Source: Cymodocea nodosa | Taxonomy: Eukaryota > Streptophyta > Magnoliopsida > Alismatales > Cymodoceaceae | DNA length: 64,000 bases | Reading direction: 5' to 3' | Assembly: GCA_036874045.1 (NCBI GenBank) | Contig: JAZBRI010000011.1 | Coordinates: forward strand, 14,340,001 to 14,404,000 | In this document: piece by piece, positions 37,401-48,322 of the stretch | Layout of the letters: every line of letters begins with the position of its first letter | Position numbering within the stretch: position 1 is the first letter of the stretch | Made by a program: the position numbers and the translations under genes | The notes under the pieces: generated by a model | Databases searched by the model: none | Seen by the model: the letters and a program-made list of their open reading frames with translations, nothing else | Told to the model about the DNA's origin: nothing

Positions 37401-38457
37401 TTGAGAAACTTAGTGGTGTATTGTTCCGTGGTGGTTTCCAGAGATGTGCATTTGATCATTCAGTGTTCATTCATAAGTCTGCTTGAGGATACACTATTTT
37501 AGCAGTATATGTTGATGATATTCTTTTCACTGGTGATGATCAGGAGGGAATCACTAGAATCAAGGAGCATTTAGATACGGTCTTTGAAATAAAAGACCTA
37601 AGGCGTCCAGGGTACTTTCTAGGAGTGGAATTTACATACTCAAAGGGGAAGTTGATGTTGTCATAGAGGAAATATGTTCTTGACTTGTTGACAGAAACAG
37701 GGACGTTAAGGTGCAAACCAGAGACTACACCTATTGAGCAGAACCCCCCTTTCTGGGATTTGTCATCAGAAGAGATGTCAGATCTTATGAGCTATCACAG
37801 ACTAGTGGGTAAGCTCATTTATCTCACTGTTACAAAACCGCATATATTGTAGGACTACTTAGTCAATTTATGCACCAACCTAGAAGTGTACATTGGCAGG
37901 GAGCTCTACGAGTGCTTGCATACATCAAGAGAGCTCTAGGAAAGAGTCTATTGTATCAACGTTATGGACACTTGCAAGTTGAAACATTCTCAAATGCTGA
38001 CTTTGTTGGAGACAAAGGAGATAGAAAGTCCACCTCTGGATATTTAACTTATGTGGGGGGGAACTTGGTCACCTGGAGGAGCAAGAAGCAAAGTGTGGTC
38101 TCTTGCTCTAGCGTCGAGGTTGAGTACAGAGCTATGAGATTCACAGGATGTGAGATGGTATAACTCAATTCCTTTTTAGGGGAACTTGAGGTGACAGTTG
38201 ATGAGATAATGACTATGTATTGTGACAATCAATCTGCCATATACATTGCTAAGAATGAGACCTTTCATGAGTGCACGAAACACATTGAGATTGATTGCCA
38301 CTATATAAGGAATTTGGTCACTAAAAGAGTTATTTGTACTCCTCATATCCCCTCCTTTGAAGAACGAGCTAATATTCTAACCAAGACTTTGAGTTATAAA
38401 ACTTTCAATTATCTATATAACAAGCTGGGTCTAGTTAACATATACTCTCTAACTTGA
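34434..38457 (+). pseudogene. Broken copia gag-pol
   Basis: Gag starts at about 34434 (MKLNEFNYHTWSLSF). A degraded zinc knuckle lies near 35161-35215 (HCGKVNHHSEKC). The integrase core is at about 35928-36480 (FDLIHCDVWGPS, YYLVLVDNFSRVCWVY). RT remnants run about 36960-37760, with the active-site block AVYVDDILF at 37500. RNase H is at 37870-38457 (STSGYLTYVGGNLVTWRSKK, YCDNQSAI). In-frame stops (for example 34638, 34910, 35298, 36781 and 38161) and frame changes mean no intact polyprotein. Confidence 0.9.
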
Positions 38458-38464
38458 GGGAGAG

Positions 38465-38592
38465 TGTTAGAGTTGTTAGTATTGTTATCTGGGTAAATGG
38501 ATCCTTATATGCATCCTACCCTCCTATATATGTACTTGTATCTTCTCTTTCAAAAATAACACACACCAAAACCCTTTTTCACTTATACAATA
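38465..38592 (+). repeat. 3' LTR of the copia element (128 bp)
   Basis: Begins TGTTAGAG directly after the polypurine tract and ends TACAATA before AGTAC. It is nine bases longer than the 5' LTR. Confidence 0.9.
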
Positions 38593-38597
38593 AGTAC
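38593..38597. repeat. Target-site duplication AGTAC, right
   Basis: Exact copy of 33918-33922. Confidence 0.85.
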
Positions 38598-39647
38598 AAA
38601 AAAAGTAAAAGAAGTAAAGATAAGCTTAAAACTACTTAGTTAAGAATTGTAAGAAAAAATTTAAAATTATGTAATTTAAATGAAGATTTACAATAAATAG
38701 AAATATTTGAAAGAAAAATTCATAAGACTAACTTCATGTACTGAAATCATAGCTTAATTTGTTGTGTTATAGTTGTAGTATCTAATTTTTGCAATTGCAA
38801 CATTTAGCATATCTTAGAAAGGATGTGCACAATCATTTAAAAGCCAGAAAGGAACTAGAGGTTGTCAAAAAACAGAGAAGTTGCAGATGGAGCACTCGTT
38901 GATGCTTTCAATTAAGCCAGGCTAAACATCCACAGGCCCTTATCTGACGTATGAATGCATACGCACAAGAGTGTTACTTATATCAAGCTAAATTTACTAG
39001 TAGATATTACACATCGTTTTAGATGAGTTTGTGTCATAGGTAATTCATTTCATCCCGTTCTGAATTCAATAAAAGTTATAAGTTCCTGCAAGTATGAACT
39101 CAGTTGGATGCTATTAGCTTCAAACACAGGCAATTATCAGATACCAGGAAAATGCATGTCCACCAAACCTCCGTGCTATTTTAGCTTGGTGCATTGTGGA
39201 TTACAAAAGTAAACAGTCTGTCCAACACTGGCGGGTAATGTTTTGCATTTGAATCTTTTCATTTTTTTTGCAAATGCTTCAGACATAAGTAAAGCCATCA
39301 AATCAGAAATATAGATGGCTAATACTCCTAAAATCCTCATATATAAATATTTAAATTCAAATTTTCGTCATAATATCCAAATATAACAGTATTTCAATTA
39401 ATATGTGATGGAATATCACGAAAAAGGACTAAAAAGAATTAATTTTTTTTCTACAGATGAGTATTTTGAAGTCAATACCTACAAAATTGATAAAATGTTG
39501 ACTTATTGATTGCTTCACCTCAGTCCAAGTGACTCCAGTCCTTCAAATTTACTTTAGGTCGCTTTTTGCAATAAATTGTTTAAGTGTACCTTCTCTCTGA
39601 CAGTATGAATGCGGGCTGAAGCCTGCATATAATTATCTTTCTGGTTT
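38598..39647. other. Intergenic stretch between copia and the small membrane-protein gene
   Basis: AT-rich, with no recognisable gene or repeat. It should include the 3' untranslated region of the gene ending at 39648. Confidence 0.4.
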
Positions 39648-42600
39648 CTATGTCTTCTTTCTTTCGTCTTGGTTGTCTTGCCCTTCTGAAAGCCCCATTT
39701 CTTTCATCTGCTGTTCAACTGAAACCAAGCCAATCTGTGCTAAGAAGCTGTATAAAAAATAGCTGCGTTAATTTCAATAAGATATATTTTACCAAAAGAA
39801 AGCATGCTAGGAAAGAAGTTAATGTAAGTTAAAGATTGGGATTCGGGAATCAGAAAAGGGACTATGTTAACTATGAATGGTGGCTACTTAAAAAAATATT
39901 AACCTGTGCAAGAGAAAATAATTGAAAATTGATAGAATAGGTAAACACTCCACAAAAATAATACCATGGGCATTTCCTTTTTCTAATCTAAGCTTTGAAT
40001 GAAACAAAACATCTACACAAATGTTTTGTTTAACATCAATACTCTACAGACATGGTCAATAGCACTGTTGCAGAAGAGGATCTAAATGATTACTCCATTC
40101 GAGAGGGAATTTCAAAAACAATCCTACAATGGATTGTTCATGGAACTATTAAATCCATGCAACTGATTTAGTGTGTCTTATTCCATCTAGCATTTTCCAA
40201 ACAATTGGCAGTGATGTGAAGCCATTAATTGATAACTCTAAACATGATCAGTAATTTTGGTGCATATCCAACCAGGTAAACATCAGATATGTAGTAATTT
40301 TGGTGCACAAGTGCCTTCGTGTTCAACAACCATTCATTATTATTTAATGGTCAAGTGCATTTGCCTATGTGTTGCTGGCTTGCTGTATTATTTATTGCTA
40401 TGATGTAAAAGAAAATGCTTGCCACAATGATGTGTAATCCTCATCATTCATGAGCCAATGATGCTTGCCACAATGCCATCCCACAGTTAAATAAGAGAAT
40501 AAAAGGTACAGTATGAGGTAATTAGTGGTATCCACATACAATTGCATGGTGGATGCTTCACAATGATGCTTAGTTTTTCTAATTTTATGCTTTATTACAT
40601 ATAAGTAAAAATATGGTGGGGGAAGACGAAAGGATAGGGTTCATGTGGAGTTACATCAACACAAAGAAAAAGAGAGTAATTGTTATATACAACACAACAA
40701 GGTATCAACTACTTGACCACATGCTTCAACTAGCATATTATCATTTTTTGTTTGTAATGCTTCAATCTTTCTTACTATTTTATCTTAGAAATGTAGTACA
40801 TCTACTCAGCTGCTTAAAATTTTAACATTTAAATAGTTTAAATACAAAACCACTACAAATGCATATAAGATCCAAAACTTTACATCTTTTCTAGCCAAAA
40901 TAACACAACAAATTAAACTGCAACATTGACACAACCTACGATACACAGCACTCTATTAACCTGACGTGCAGTGATGCAAATTTTGGTGGTAAGGGGTGCA
41001 CCTAATGGTCACCTAGATAGAAAAGGTGGTGTAATTCCTTTAGATTTTTGTGAAGAAAAATGGTGAGATGACTCTCATTAAGAAAATAAAAATGGCCCAC
41101 AAAGAATAAGGGCTACAAAATACCTATGGTTATGATACAATAGGTTTTTGTGAAGAAAATAGTGAGATGACTCTCATTAAGAAAATAAAAATGATCCACA
41201 ATGAATAAGAGTTACAAAATACCTAAGGTTGTGATACAACAGAAAAACACAACCAGCAAAAAAAAGTGTTAAGAATGCCTGAACCCACTCCCTAGAAACA
41301 TCAACAGTGCAGAATATGGTTTCTTGGATTCATAAGCTCTTGCCATGAAAATTAATCTCATTTTGGTGCCTCCAAATATTCCACGACATAGTATGCAGCT
41401 TCAAAGCAAGCTGATTTTGGTCTCTCTTCCATTTCCCTTTCAGTGTGCCCACCTAACAGTCCCAAAAAAATTTTCAATTTTTCGATGATGAGAGTCCAAA
41501 ATCTTTGATAGACAAGTATCGGGTCCAACTTTCTTTAACTCATCCAGGAGGGAAAATTTCCAAATATGCTAGCTATTGAGCGATTGAAAAGAAGATGATG
41601 AATGGTTTCTTCAAAAGCAGAATAGAATAGACAAAGCTGTTTGCCATTTGTTCCCCATTCACTGGATCCAGAAAGATTTGGTAATCACCCTCCTGTATGC
41701 TAATGAAACAAACAATCTAACTTTGTAAGGAGGGTGACATTTTCAACTTGTTTATTGTGTTTTCAATTCAAAAAGCTTGCCTCAACCTTATGTTACAACT
41801 ACAAATAGCGACACTGTCAGAGTAGTCCCATATTAGAAATAAGAAGAAAACTTGTACAATTAATTTAATATTAGATCTCTCCATTTATACCCAATTAGTT
41901 TTGAATTAGATGCCTACATGATTTCAAAATAAAGACACTTGTAGAACTTAAAGAAAACTATAAGTGAGGGAAAATATTAGAATAGTCTTATATCAAAAAT
42001 GGGAATGGAACTTATACAATTAATATAACCAATTAGTTTTTGAGTTGGATATTCACATTTTAACAAACACACTTTCATCTAGCATCCACCTCAATTGATC
42101 TTCTACCATCTATGGCATTGAGGAGAGACATTCAGGAGAAGTGGTATCACAGCATCAATCTCATTTGCTCTAAGGTTCCATCAAAAAGAAATTTCCATGA
42201 TTAATTATTAGCAGAAAAAGTAGCCAATAATTCATTTAGTATCATGAGAATATTTCTATTAAGCTAACACCAGTAAACTAGAAAGAAAAAATGATCATGA
42301 ATTGATGATAATAGAACAATAAATAAGAGAAGATTACCCATTAAGGAGAGCAAATAGCACTGCACTTATGACAACAAGCAACAGCACATGACCAACAACG
42401 ACAAAATCATGAGATGAGAAGGCTAAGGCAAGCATAGCAGCAAGACAAGCACCAAACATCAAGAAAGAAATCTTGATTGCAGACCATGTTGGACCCTGTA
42501 ATTGAAAAGAACAAGAAAAAGTCAATCCATGGACAAGTGGTCTGTGGACAATATGTACCCGTAAAAAATTAAAACAAATCTGCTAGATAATGGTGCACAA

Positions 42601-42688
42601 TAATTTTACGTACATTAACACCAGAAGCCAAAGCACCCAGTAGAACCGCTTTTGCTGGCGATACATTGTTTGAATTCGATTCATCCAT
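39648..42688 (-). CDS. Small two-helix membrane protein, Pkr1-like candidate
   Basis: Three exons, 42614-42688, 42338-42495 and 39648-39747, sum to 333 nt and 110 residues, with GT/AG borders and frame kept at each join. The protein starts MDESNSNNVSPAKAVLLGAL. It then has two hydrophobic helices (about 36-53, FLMFGACLAAMLALAF, and 57-75, FVVVGHVLLLVVISAVLFAL) joined by a short SSHD turn, then IGLVSVEQQMKEMGL and a charged tail ending DERKKT. The hairpin and tail resemble plant proteins I associate with Pkr1-type V-ATPase assembly factors of the ER. The family name is tentative. A likely non-coding first exon lies at about 43434-43650. The 2.6-kb second intron holds a LINE fragment and a tandem duplication. 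Confidence 0.85.
41042..41241. repeat. Tandem duplication, period about 100 bp
   Basis: TTTTTGTGAAGAAAA through ATGATACAA(T/C)A occurs at about 41045-41143 and again at about 41145-41241, with single-base differences such as GGCCCACAAAG against GATCCACAATG. It abuts the LINE fragment and could belong to it. Confidence 0.85.
41290..41755 (-). mobile_element. Degenerate LINE fragment, RT C-terminal zinc-binding region
   Basis: Read on the minus strand, and allowing frameshifts and stops, it gives PPYKVRLFVSLAYRRVITKS, then EETIHHLLFNRSIAS, then MSWNIWRHQNEINFHGKS. These follow the order of the plant zf-RVT domain at the end of LINE reverse transcriptases (W..P.K...F.W, EET..HL.F.C..A, .WNIW..RN...F). 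The expected Cys after HLLFN is Arg. It is old and non-functional, inside the intron of the small membrane-protein gene. Confidence 0.7.
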
Positions 42689-43433
42689 TTCGACACTGTA
42701 AGATACAAATAACAAAAATTGAAGCATTTATCAGAATACTCCATATGGTAAAACTTGTTTGCATGCATTATATTTGCTTATGGTCGCATGTCAAACTTCT
42801 ACAGTAATAAAAGAAGTCCTTGATGGTTGAGTTTTACTTCAATAAGTCGTTTTACGTATTCGCGAAAAAATAAAAAAATCACAATAGCAGTGGAAACCAA
42901 ACAGATGACAACTCCTATGAGAGTTTGTGCTGCAAGATCCGAAACGAGAATCAGCAGTATGCAGACAGCTTTTGGGAATGTGGCAAGAGGAGTAAAATCT
43001 CGGAGGAAGTTTGAAACCCGCGACAGCTTTTGGGAATGCAACAGAAGCGATTAAAGGCTTGAAGCTTGATTTCAGGGAAAAAAAGAGTTACCAAATAAGT
43101 ATCGCGGAATCTGGAAGTGACAGTGGCTGCTGCTCTTTCTTCAAAGAACAAACGAGACGTTCGTGTGACTTCCTAACTCTGACAGATCAGACGTCACGAT
43201 ACTTGTAATTTTGCTCAAGATTTTAAAAACGCTATCATTAACTAAAAACCTCTGCTATACAAGCAATTCCTTGAACTCTAATTAAGGTACGCGTCATTAT
43301 GTTAAAAGGAATTTGTAACTAGAATTTAAGCTGAATTGAGTATTTCGTGTGTGCCTTATGATGCATTAACCCTGATTTCAAAGCATAAATTGAAACAATC
43401 AGACCTAAGGCTAGGTAAAATCTATAAACTTAC

Positions 43434-43650
43434 GGTAACGTAACCAAGTGCTAACTTGAACGTTCCAAGTGCAGATCGACGATCGCCGGCAGTGGCGACG
43501 GCGGTTGGCGGTAGTGGTGGAGCACGATTGGAGGCGAGCGCCGCGGTCCGCGGCAGTGACAGTCCGATGGAGACGCGCGGAGGCCGAAGATCGGAAGCGG
43601 GGGATTGGGGAGACCGCCGACCGCGTGCGCGCCGTCTGGTGTGAGACCGT
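43434..43650 (-). other. Likely non-coding first exon / promoter-proximal GC-rich block
   Basis: A sharply GC- and CpG-rich block in AT-rich surroundings. On the minus strand it ends at a strong donor ACC|GTAAGTTT (donor GT at 43433-43432), and an acceptor TTACAG lies 10 bases before the ATG at 42688. This suggests a 5' untranslated exon and an intron of about 0.74 kb. The start of transcription is not visible. Confidence 0.5.
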
Positions 43651-46334
43651 AAGTTCACATTTTTTAAAATGTTACTTAAGAAATATAATGTTTTGCAATA
43701 ATTATTAAAAATAATAAAAATGGTTGGTAGTTTTTTTTTTTTTTTTAAAAAGGGCACCTTCGCAGTCAGATATGATTAAAAGATTAATTAAGTGTTAAAA
43801 TATTGATTAAAGGGAAAACAGTTACAACATGAAAAATTCAATATACATGGTTGATCGAAAATATGATGAAAACGCAAAACAAAATGAAATCTAGATTAAA
43901 AGAAGGCGAGTGGAAGAAAAGACTAATTATTTCCTTTCTCTTTTAAGTTATTACCCCAACACCTAACCATATACATTCAAGAGACAATGAATTCACCTCA
44001 ACATTGGTGTTATCAATGTTTCCAACATCGTTTGCAATAAGTTGATCCTGATTTAATTTCAAGTCTTTAATAAACTCTATTTTAAATTCTAGAACTAGAA
44101 TTTTTAACTAAAAATAAGTTAAAAAAAAACATATTAAGATAATATTCTTAACAAAGTGAGCAAAAATATAATTATTTCTTTCTTTTCAACAAATCCAGAT
44201 AAAAGACATTAAAAAGGACAGCCGGTCAAGAAAATTTTTAAAGAGAGGGCAGCTGAATTTATTTGCAAAAGCAGAAAAACGAAGAAATTCAAAGACCTAT
44301 GTTACAAAAAGAACAAATGATATTATTTTTTTTGATAAAAAGTTTGTTTATCATGAATGCAAAACCTAAAAATTATTTCAACCTCAAGGGAACTTTAACT
44401 TTCTAAATTCTAAACTTAAATCTATATATTTAATCGAAAAAACGTTGCTATCGACACGATGGTTCAAAACTTAGTAAATTAGACGTGAGGAGAGGGTCAG
44501 TGAAAATGATGATTGAATGTAACAAGAAAAATAAGGTATGACATTGATGAAAAAGATTAAATACGTCCGTCCATATGCATTCATAAAAATGAATATCATT
44601 TACACATGTAAACGAAAAAGGTGAATTCATCAAATTTCAATTCTGAAATATTTGATAAAGGTGAGTTTGCGTCACTTAGAAAATTAAGAATTGAAAAATT
44701 AAGAATTTTTTTTTAACTTTCGTTAGTTTATGTGATATATAAAAATTAAAAATTTATTTTTAATTTTCTTATATATAAAAAGTCAAATATTTCAAACTTT
44801 TGGATTTTTTCTTATTTGAAAGTTAGAAAAGCAATATAAGAATTATTTTTATTTAATTTAATTATTTTATTATTTAAAATAAATTATAAATAAAATATAT
44901 ATTATTAATATAATTAAAAATATAATATATTAAAATTTTAAGAATTATATAATTTTTTTACAATACTTTTTAATTTTTAATTTTTTGGTTTTTTAACTTT
45001 TTAACTTTTCTACTTTTCTGGTGGTACAAATAGACTTAAGAAAAGTCAGAAATCCGTGACCCTCAACGTTCGAATCGAGTGGAGTATCGGAACCCTCGAC
45101 TCGTCGACGGCGTCCTCTTCTCAACCTACCGTTGCCACAACAATCGCTCGACCCATCGACATTCTTCTTCCCGAAGGCAGCTGTCGTCGACTACTCCGCT
45201 GACCATCATCTTCTTTTCTCGTTTCCCTGTTTTTCTACCGACTTCTCTCGACACCAACATTTGGAACCTTCGCTTGCTCATCGATGTCGTTCACCGGTGG
45301 CAAGTCAATGCGTCTGTTCCTCTTCCTCGACATTCCGTTGGTGATAGAAACGAAACAGGAAGAATGTGGTAAATGTAAAAATGCTTTTGTTTGAGACGAA
45401 GTCAGGAGAAGGATCGGTTTAATGTTTGTGTAATTTAATTAATTTACTTATTAAACATCAACAATCATATATTAATATCCTTTACTATTATAAATCATAT
45501 ATTATTAAGTAACTTATAAAGTTTTTATATTAATATTTGAATAGACAAGTACATATTATTATTACTTAATCATTTCAATGTAATTTATATAAATTTTGTC
45601 ACTTTCTGGAACATACATAAATACGTAGAATTCATTTTTAACGAATTCTATCGTTTTCTTGTTGACATACAAATATACAGATTTATGATAGATTTCAAAG
45701 ATTTTGATTCGGACACATTTCAAGAATTTATTTTCGACAAGTTTATTTCTAGTAAATTTCGGATGTGTAAATAGATTTTAAATACAATGAGATATTTGTA
45801 TATGATAAATGAAAAGATGAAACATAAGGAAAAAGAAGAAGAAGATGTCTATAGACAAAGATATAAAAATAAAAGCCTATACCTCCAACGAAGAAGGTTG
45901 AGTGGAGATAACTTACCTTCCTCTGATCTAATACGTTAACGTATTCAAAATTGCCACTGCTAACTACACTTGCCAATTCCACGTCAAACAATGGACTGGT
46001 TTCTTGAATTTCTAGAATAGCTTGACGACCGGTCCAACCAGTCGGCCGATGGAATTTGTCGGATCGGTTTGACCGCTAGTCGCATTTTCGTTCCCTTTCC
46101 AGTATATACCCCTTCGTTACCTCGTCCATGTCCCAAGGTAAGTTTTGTAATTTCCATCAGATGAAATGGCATTATCGTCTCATTGTTCTCCAGTATATAC
46201 GCACCTTCGTGGCGGAGCAAAGTCGACAACTGGAACTAATCTTCTCTCCCATTTTCCAGGGGAAGCGGTACATCGTAAGTTAGCGCATTAGGTATAATTC
46301 GTCAGCCTTCTCCGGTAAGGAATCCGATCCGACC
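43651..46334. other. Intergenic region between the membrane-protein and phosphate-carrier genes
   Basis: AT-rich with a MITE-like element (44666-45030). The frame at 45079-45372 has no family likeness. The last 250 bases should be the phosphate-carrier promoter and 5' untranslated region; CCCAAG|GTAAGTTT at 46134 could be a donor of a 5' UTR intron. Confidence 0.4.
44666..45030. repeat. MITE-like element, about 365 bp
   Basis: The left end (TTTGCGTCACTTAGAAAATT) is imperfectly complementary to the right end (ending TACTTTTCTGGTGGTACAAA) over about 40 bases. The interior is A/T-rich and non-coding. Confidence 0.5.
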
Positions 46335-48322
46335 ATGGCTCTACCTGACGCCGCCACCGGCCGAAAGTCCTTGCTCCCCAGCTACCTCTACTCCACCTTC
46401 TCCTCGTCTTCCGGCGGGAGCGCAAGTGTGGCGAGGAGGAGCCCCACGACGACGCCCTACGCCGCCACCGTGCCATCTCTTTCTCCTCTGATCGATGGAT
46501 CCACCTTGGCTATCCCGTCCCCCAGCGAGAAGATAGACATGCAGTCGCCGATGTTCTACGCGGTTTGTACGGCCGGGGGAAGCCTGAGCTGCGGCCTGAC
46601 GCACACGGCCATCACGCCGATGGATGTCGTCAAGTGCAACATGCAGGTACGCATTTTTGTCGTCTCTTTCTTTTGAAAATCATGGTTCGAAATCCGTGAG
46701 TAGCGATCGCAAGAGCATAACTAACTTATCATATAATTATAATTTAAAAGTTTGCTAAATTGACAGATATTCAAAGTTAGCCGAATGTTATAAGTCGTTA
46801 ATCACAATTTTCATTTTCCACGGTACATTCGTATATATGGAATTGAATTGCTATGTAAATGGTATCGTCGTTCTTATTTGATTTCATATATATCTGTTGT
46901 TCACTGCCTGCAGATTGATCCTGCCAAGTACAAGAGCATGACATCTGGATTCGGTGTGTTGCTTAAGGAGCAAGGAATAAGAGGCTTCTTCAAAGGATGG
47001 GTGCCTACCCTACTGGGTTACAGCGCTCAGGGTGCTTTCAAGTATGGGTTCTACGAGTATTTCAAGAAGTCTTATTCCGATCTGGCAGGACCGGAGAATG
47101 CGGCCAAATACAAGACTCTAATCTATCTTGCCGGATCTGCCTCTGCTGAGGTCATCGCCGATGTGGCTCTTTGCCCCATGGAGGCGGTGAAGGTGAGAGT
47201 CCAAACGCAGCCAGGCTTTGCCAAGGGATTGTCTGATGGATTCCCCAAGATTGTCAAGTTAGAAGGATTGGGAGGGTACATTCGATGCATACAAATAATT
47301 GCGCGCTTTTCATTCTTTTCGGTTTGTTTCGGACTCAACTAGATGTTTTTAAATTAACAGATTATACAAGGGTCTTGTTCCACTCTGGGGACGTCAAATT
47401 CCATGTAAGAAGCATGTCTTCTTCTTCTTTTCTTAATTACATTTCTACGATTCAATTGTTTGATTTTGTACAGCCTAACTTTTTCTCCTTCCGTGAAGCT
47501 GTAAAGGCCTTGACTTTTCTTCTTCTAGAGCCCAATAGAGATAACTATATATTTCGTTTGAAAGGGAATTCAAATCTAATTTTGCATCTTCCAATTTCTT
47601 GAACTAATTAATTTCTCCGGACAGATCGATTATATGATCTGAAATTATTCTGATCGATTATTTGCAGATACTATGATGAAATTTGCAACATTTGAGAACG
47701 TTGTTGAGACGATGTACAAGTATGCCATTCCCAAACCCAAGGACCAGTGCAGCAACACACTTCAGTTGGGTGTGACCTTTGCAGGTGGATATGTTGCAGG
47801 AGTGTTCTGTGCTGTTGTCTCTCATCCAGCCGATAACCTCGTTTCTTTCCTCAACAACGCCAAGGAGGCAACTGTTGGTGACGTGAGTCTTTGGATTTCC
47901 TTCTATTCTAGTCTACTGTATGACATGGGTTGCTCTCTCCTTGGGATTGGTTGATTGATTGACAACATCTCTCCCAGGCCGTGAAAAAGCTTGGTCTTTG
48001 GGGTCTCTTCACTCGTGGCCTTCCTCTACGAATTACGATGATCGGCACTCTCACGGCTGCGCAGTGGGTGATCTATGATTCTGTCAAAGTCTTCGCTGGC
48101 CTGTAAGTTGTTTCTCTTCGCAAATCGTGCGTTTCTTTGAGGTTGTAGTTGAAATATGTTATGTATATATATATGTATATATCTAAAGTTATTGCAAAAT
48201 ATAATAATGTAAGAACAACGTTAGCGTCTAACACGGCGGCAATGCATTGATTCTTCAGACCAACCACGGGTGGAGTTGCTCCTGCTGCTGCCCCTGCTAA
48301 GCTTCCGGCACCTGCTGCTTGA
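46335..48322 (+). CDS. MPT3: Mitochondrial phosphate carrier (PHT3;1/MPT3 type)
   Basis: It imports phosphate into the mitochondrial matrix across the inner membrane, for ATP synthesis. Exons: 46335-46646, 46914-47275, 47361-47404, 47668-47882, 47978-48102, 48259-48322. Total 1122 nt, 373 residues, normal for the family. Residues 1-65 form a Ser/Ala-rich presequence. Three carrier repeats follow with signatures TPMDVVKCNMQ (Pro94-Lys99), CPMEAVKVRVQ (Pro192-Lys197) and SHPADNLVS (Pro293). The third lacks the final basic residue, as in other phosphate carriers I recall. GWVPTLLGYSAQGAFKYG, GRQIPYTMMKF, GGYVAGVFCAVVSHPADN and FTRGLPLRI are all typical. The C-terminal tail is Ala/Pro-rich (TTGGVAPAAAPAKLPAPAA). 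All five introns are GT-AG with phases 0, 2, 1, 0, 2. Confidence 0.96.

Larger units (their letters stand above)
33923..38592 (+). mobile_element. Full-length, inactivated Ty1-copia retrotransposon
   Basis: 4670 bp between perfect AGTAC duplications. Order: 5' LTR 33923-34041, primer site TGGTATAAGAGC at 34042 (initiator-Met tRNA type, one mismatch to TGGTATCAGAGC), gag, protease region, integrase, reverse transcriptase, RNase H, polypurine tract ACTTGAGGGAGAG ending 38464, 3' LTR 38465-38592. Integrase before reverse transcriptase is the copia order. LTRs near 120 bp fit short-LTR copia lineages such as Ale/Retrofit, but the lineage call is inference. Many stops and frameshifts break the coding region. 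Confidence 0.93.

Noticed and set aside
45079-45372. 97-codon plus frame
   Set aside because: GC-rich patch with no domain and no neighbouring exons.
47285-47602. 105-codon plus frame
   Set aside because: Reads through introns of the phosphate carrier in the wrong frame.
47812-47845. Third carrier signature of the phosphate carrier lacks the final basic residue
   Set aside because: HPADNLVS is, as I recall, the normal form in phosphate carriers, so it is not a defect.
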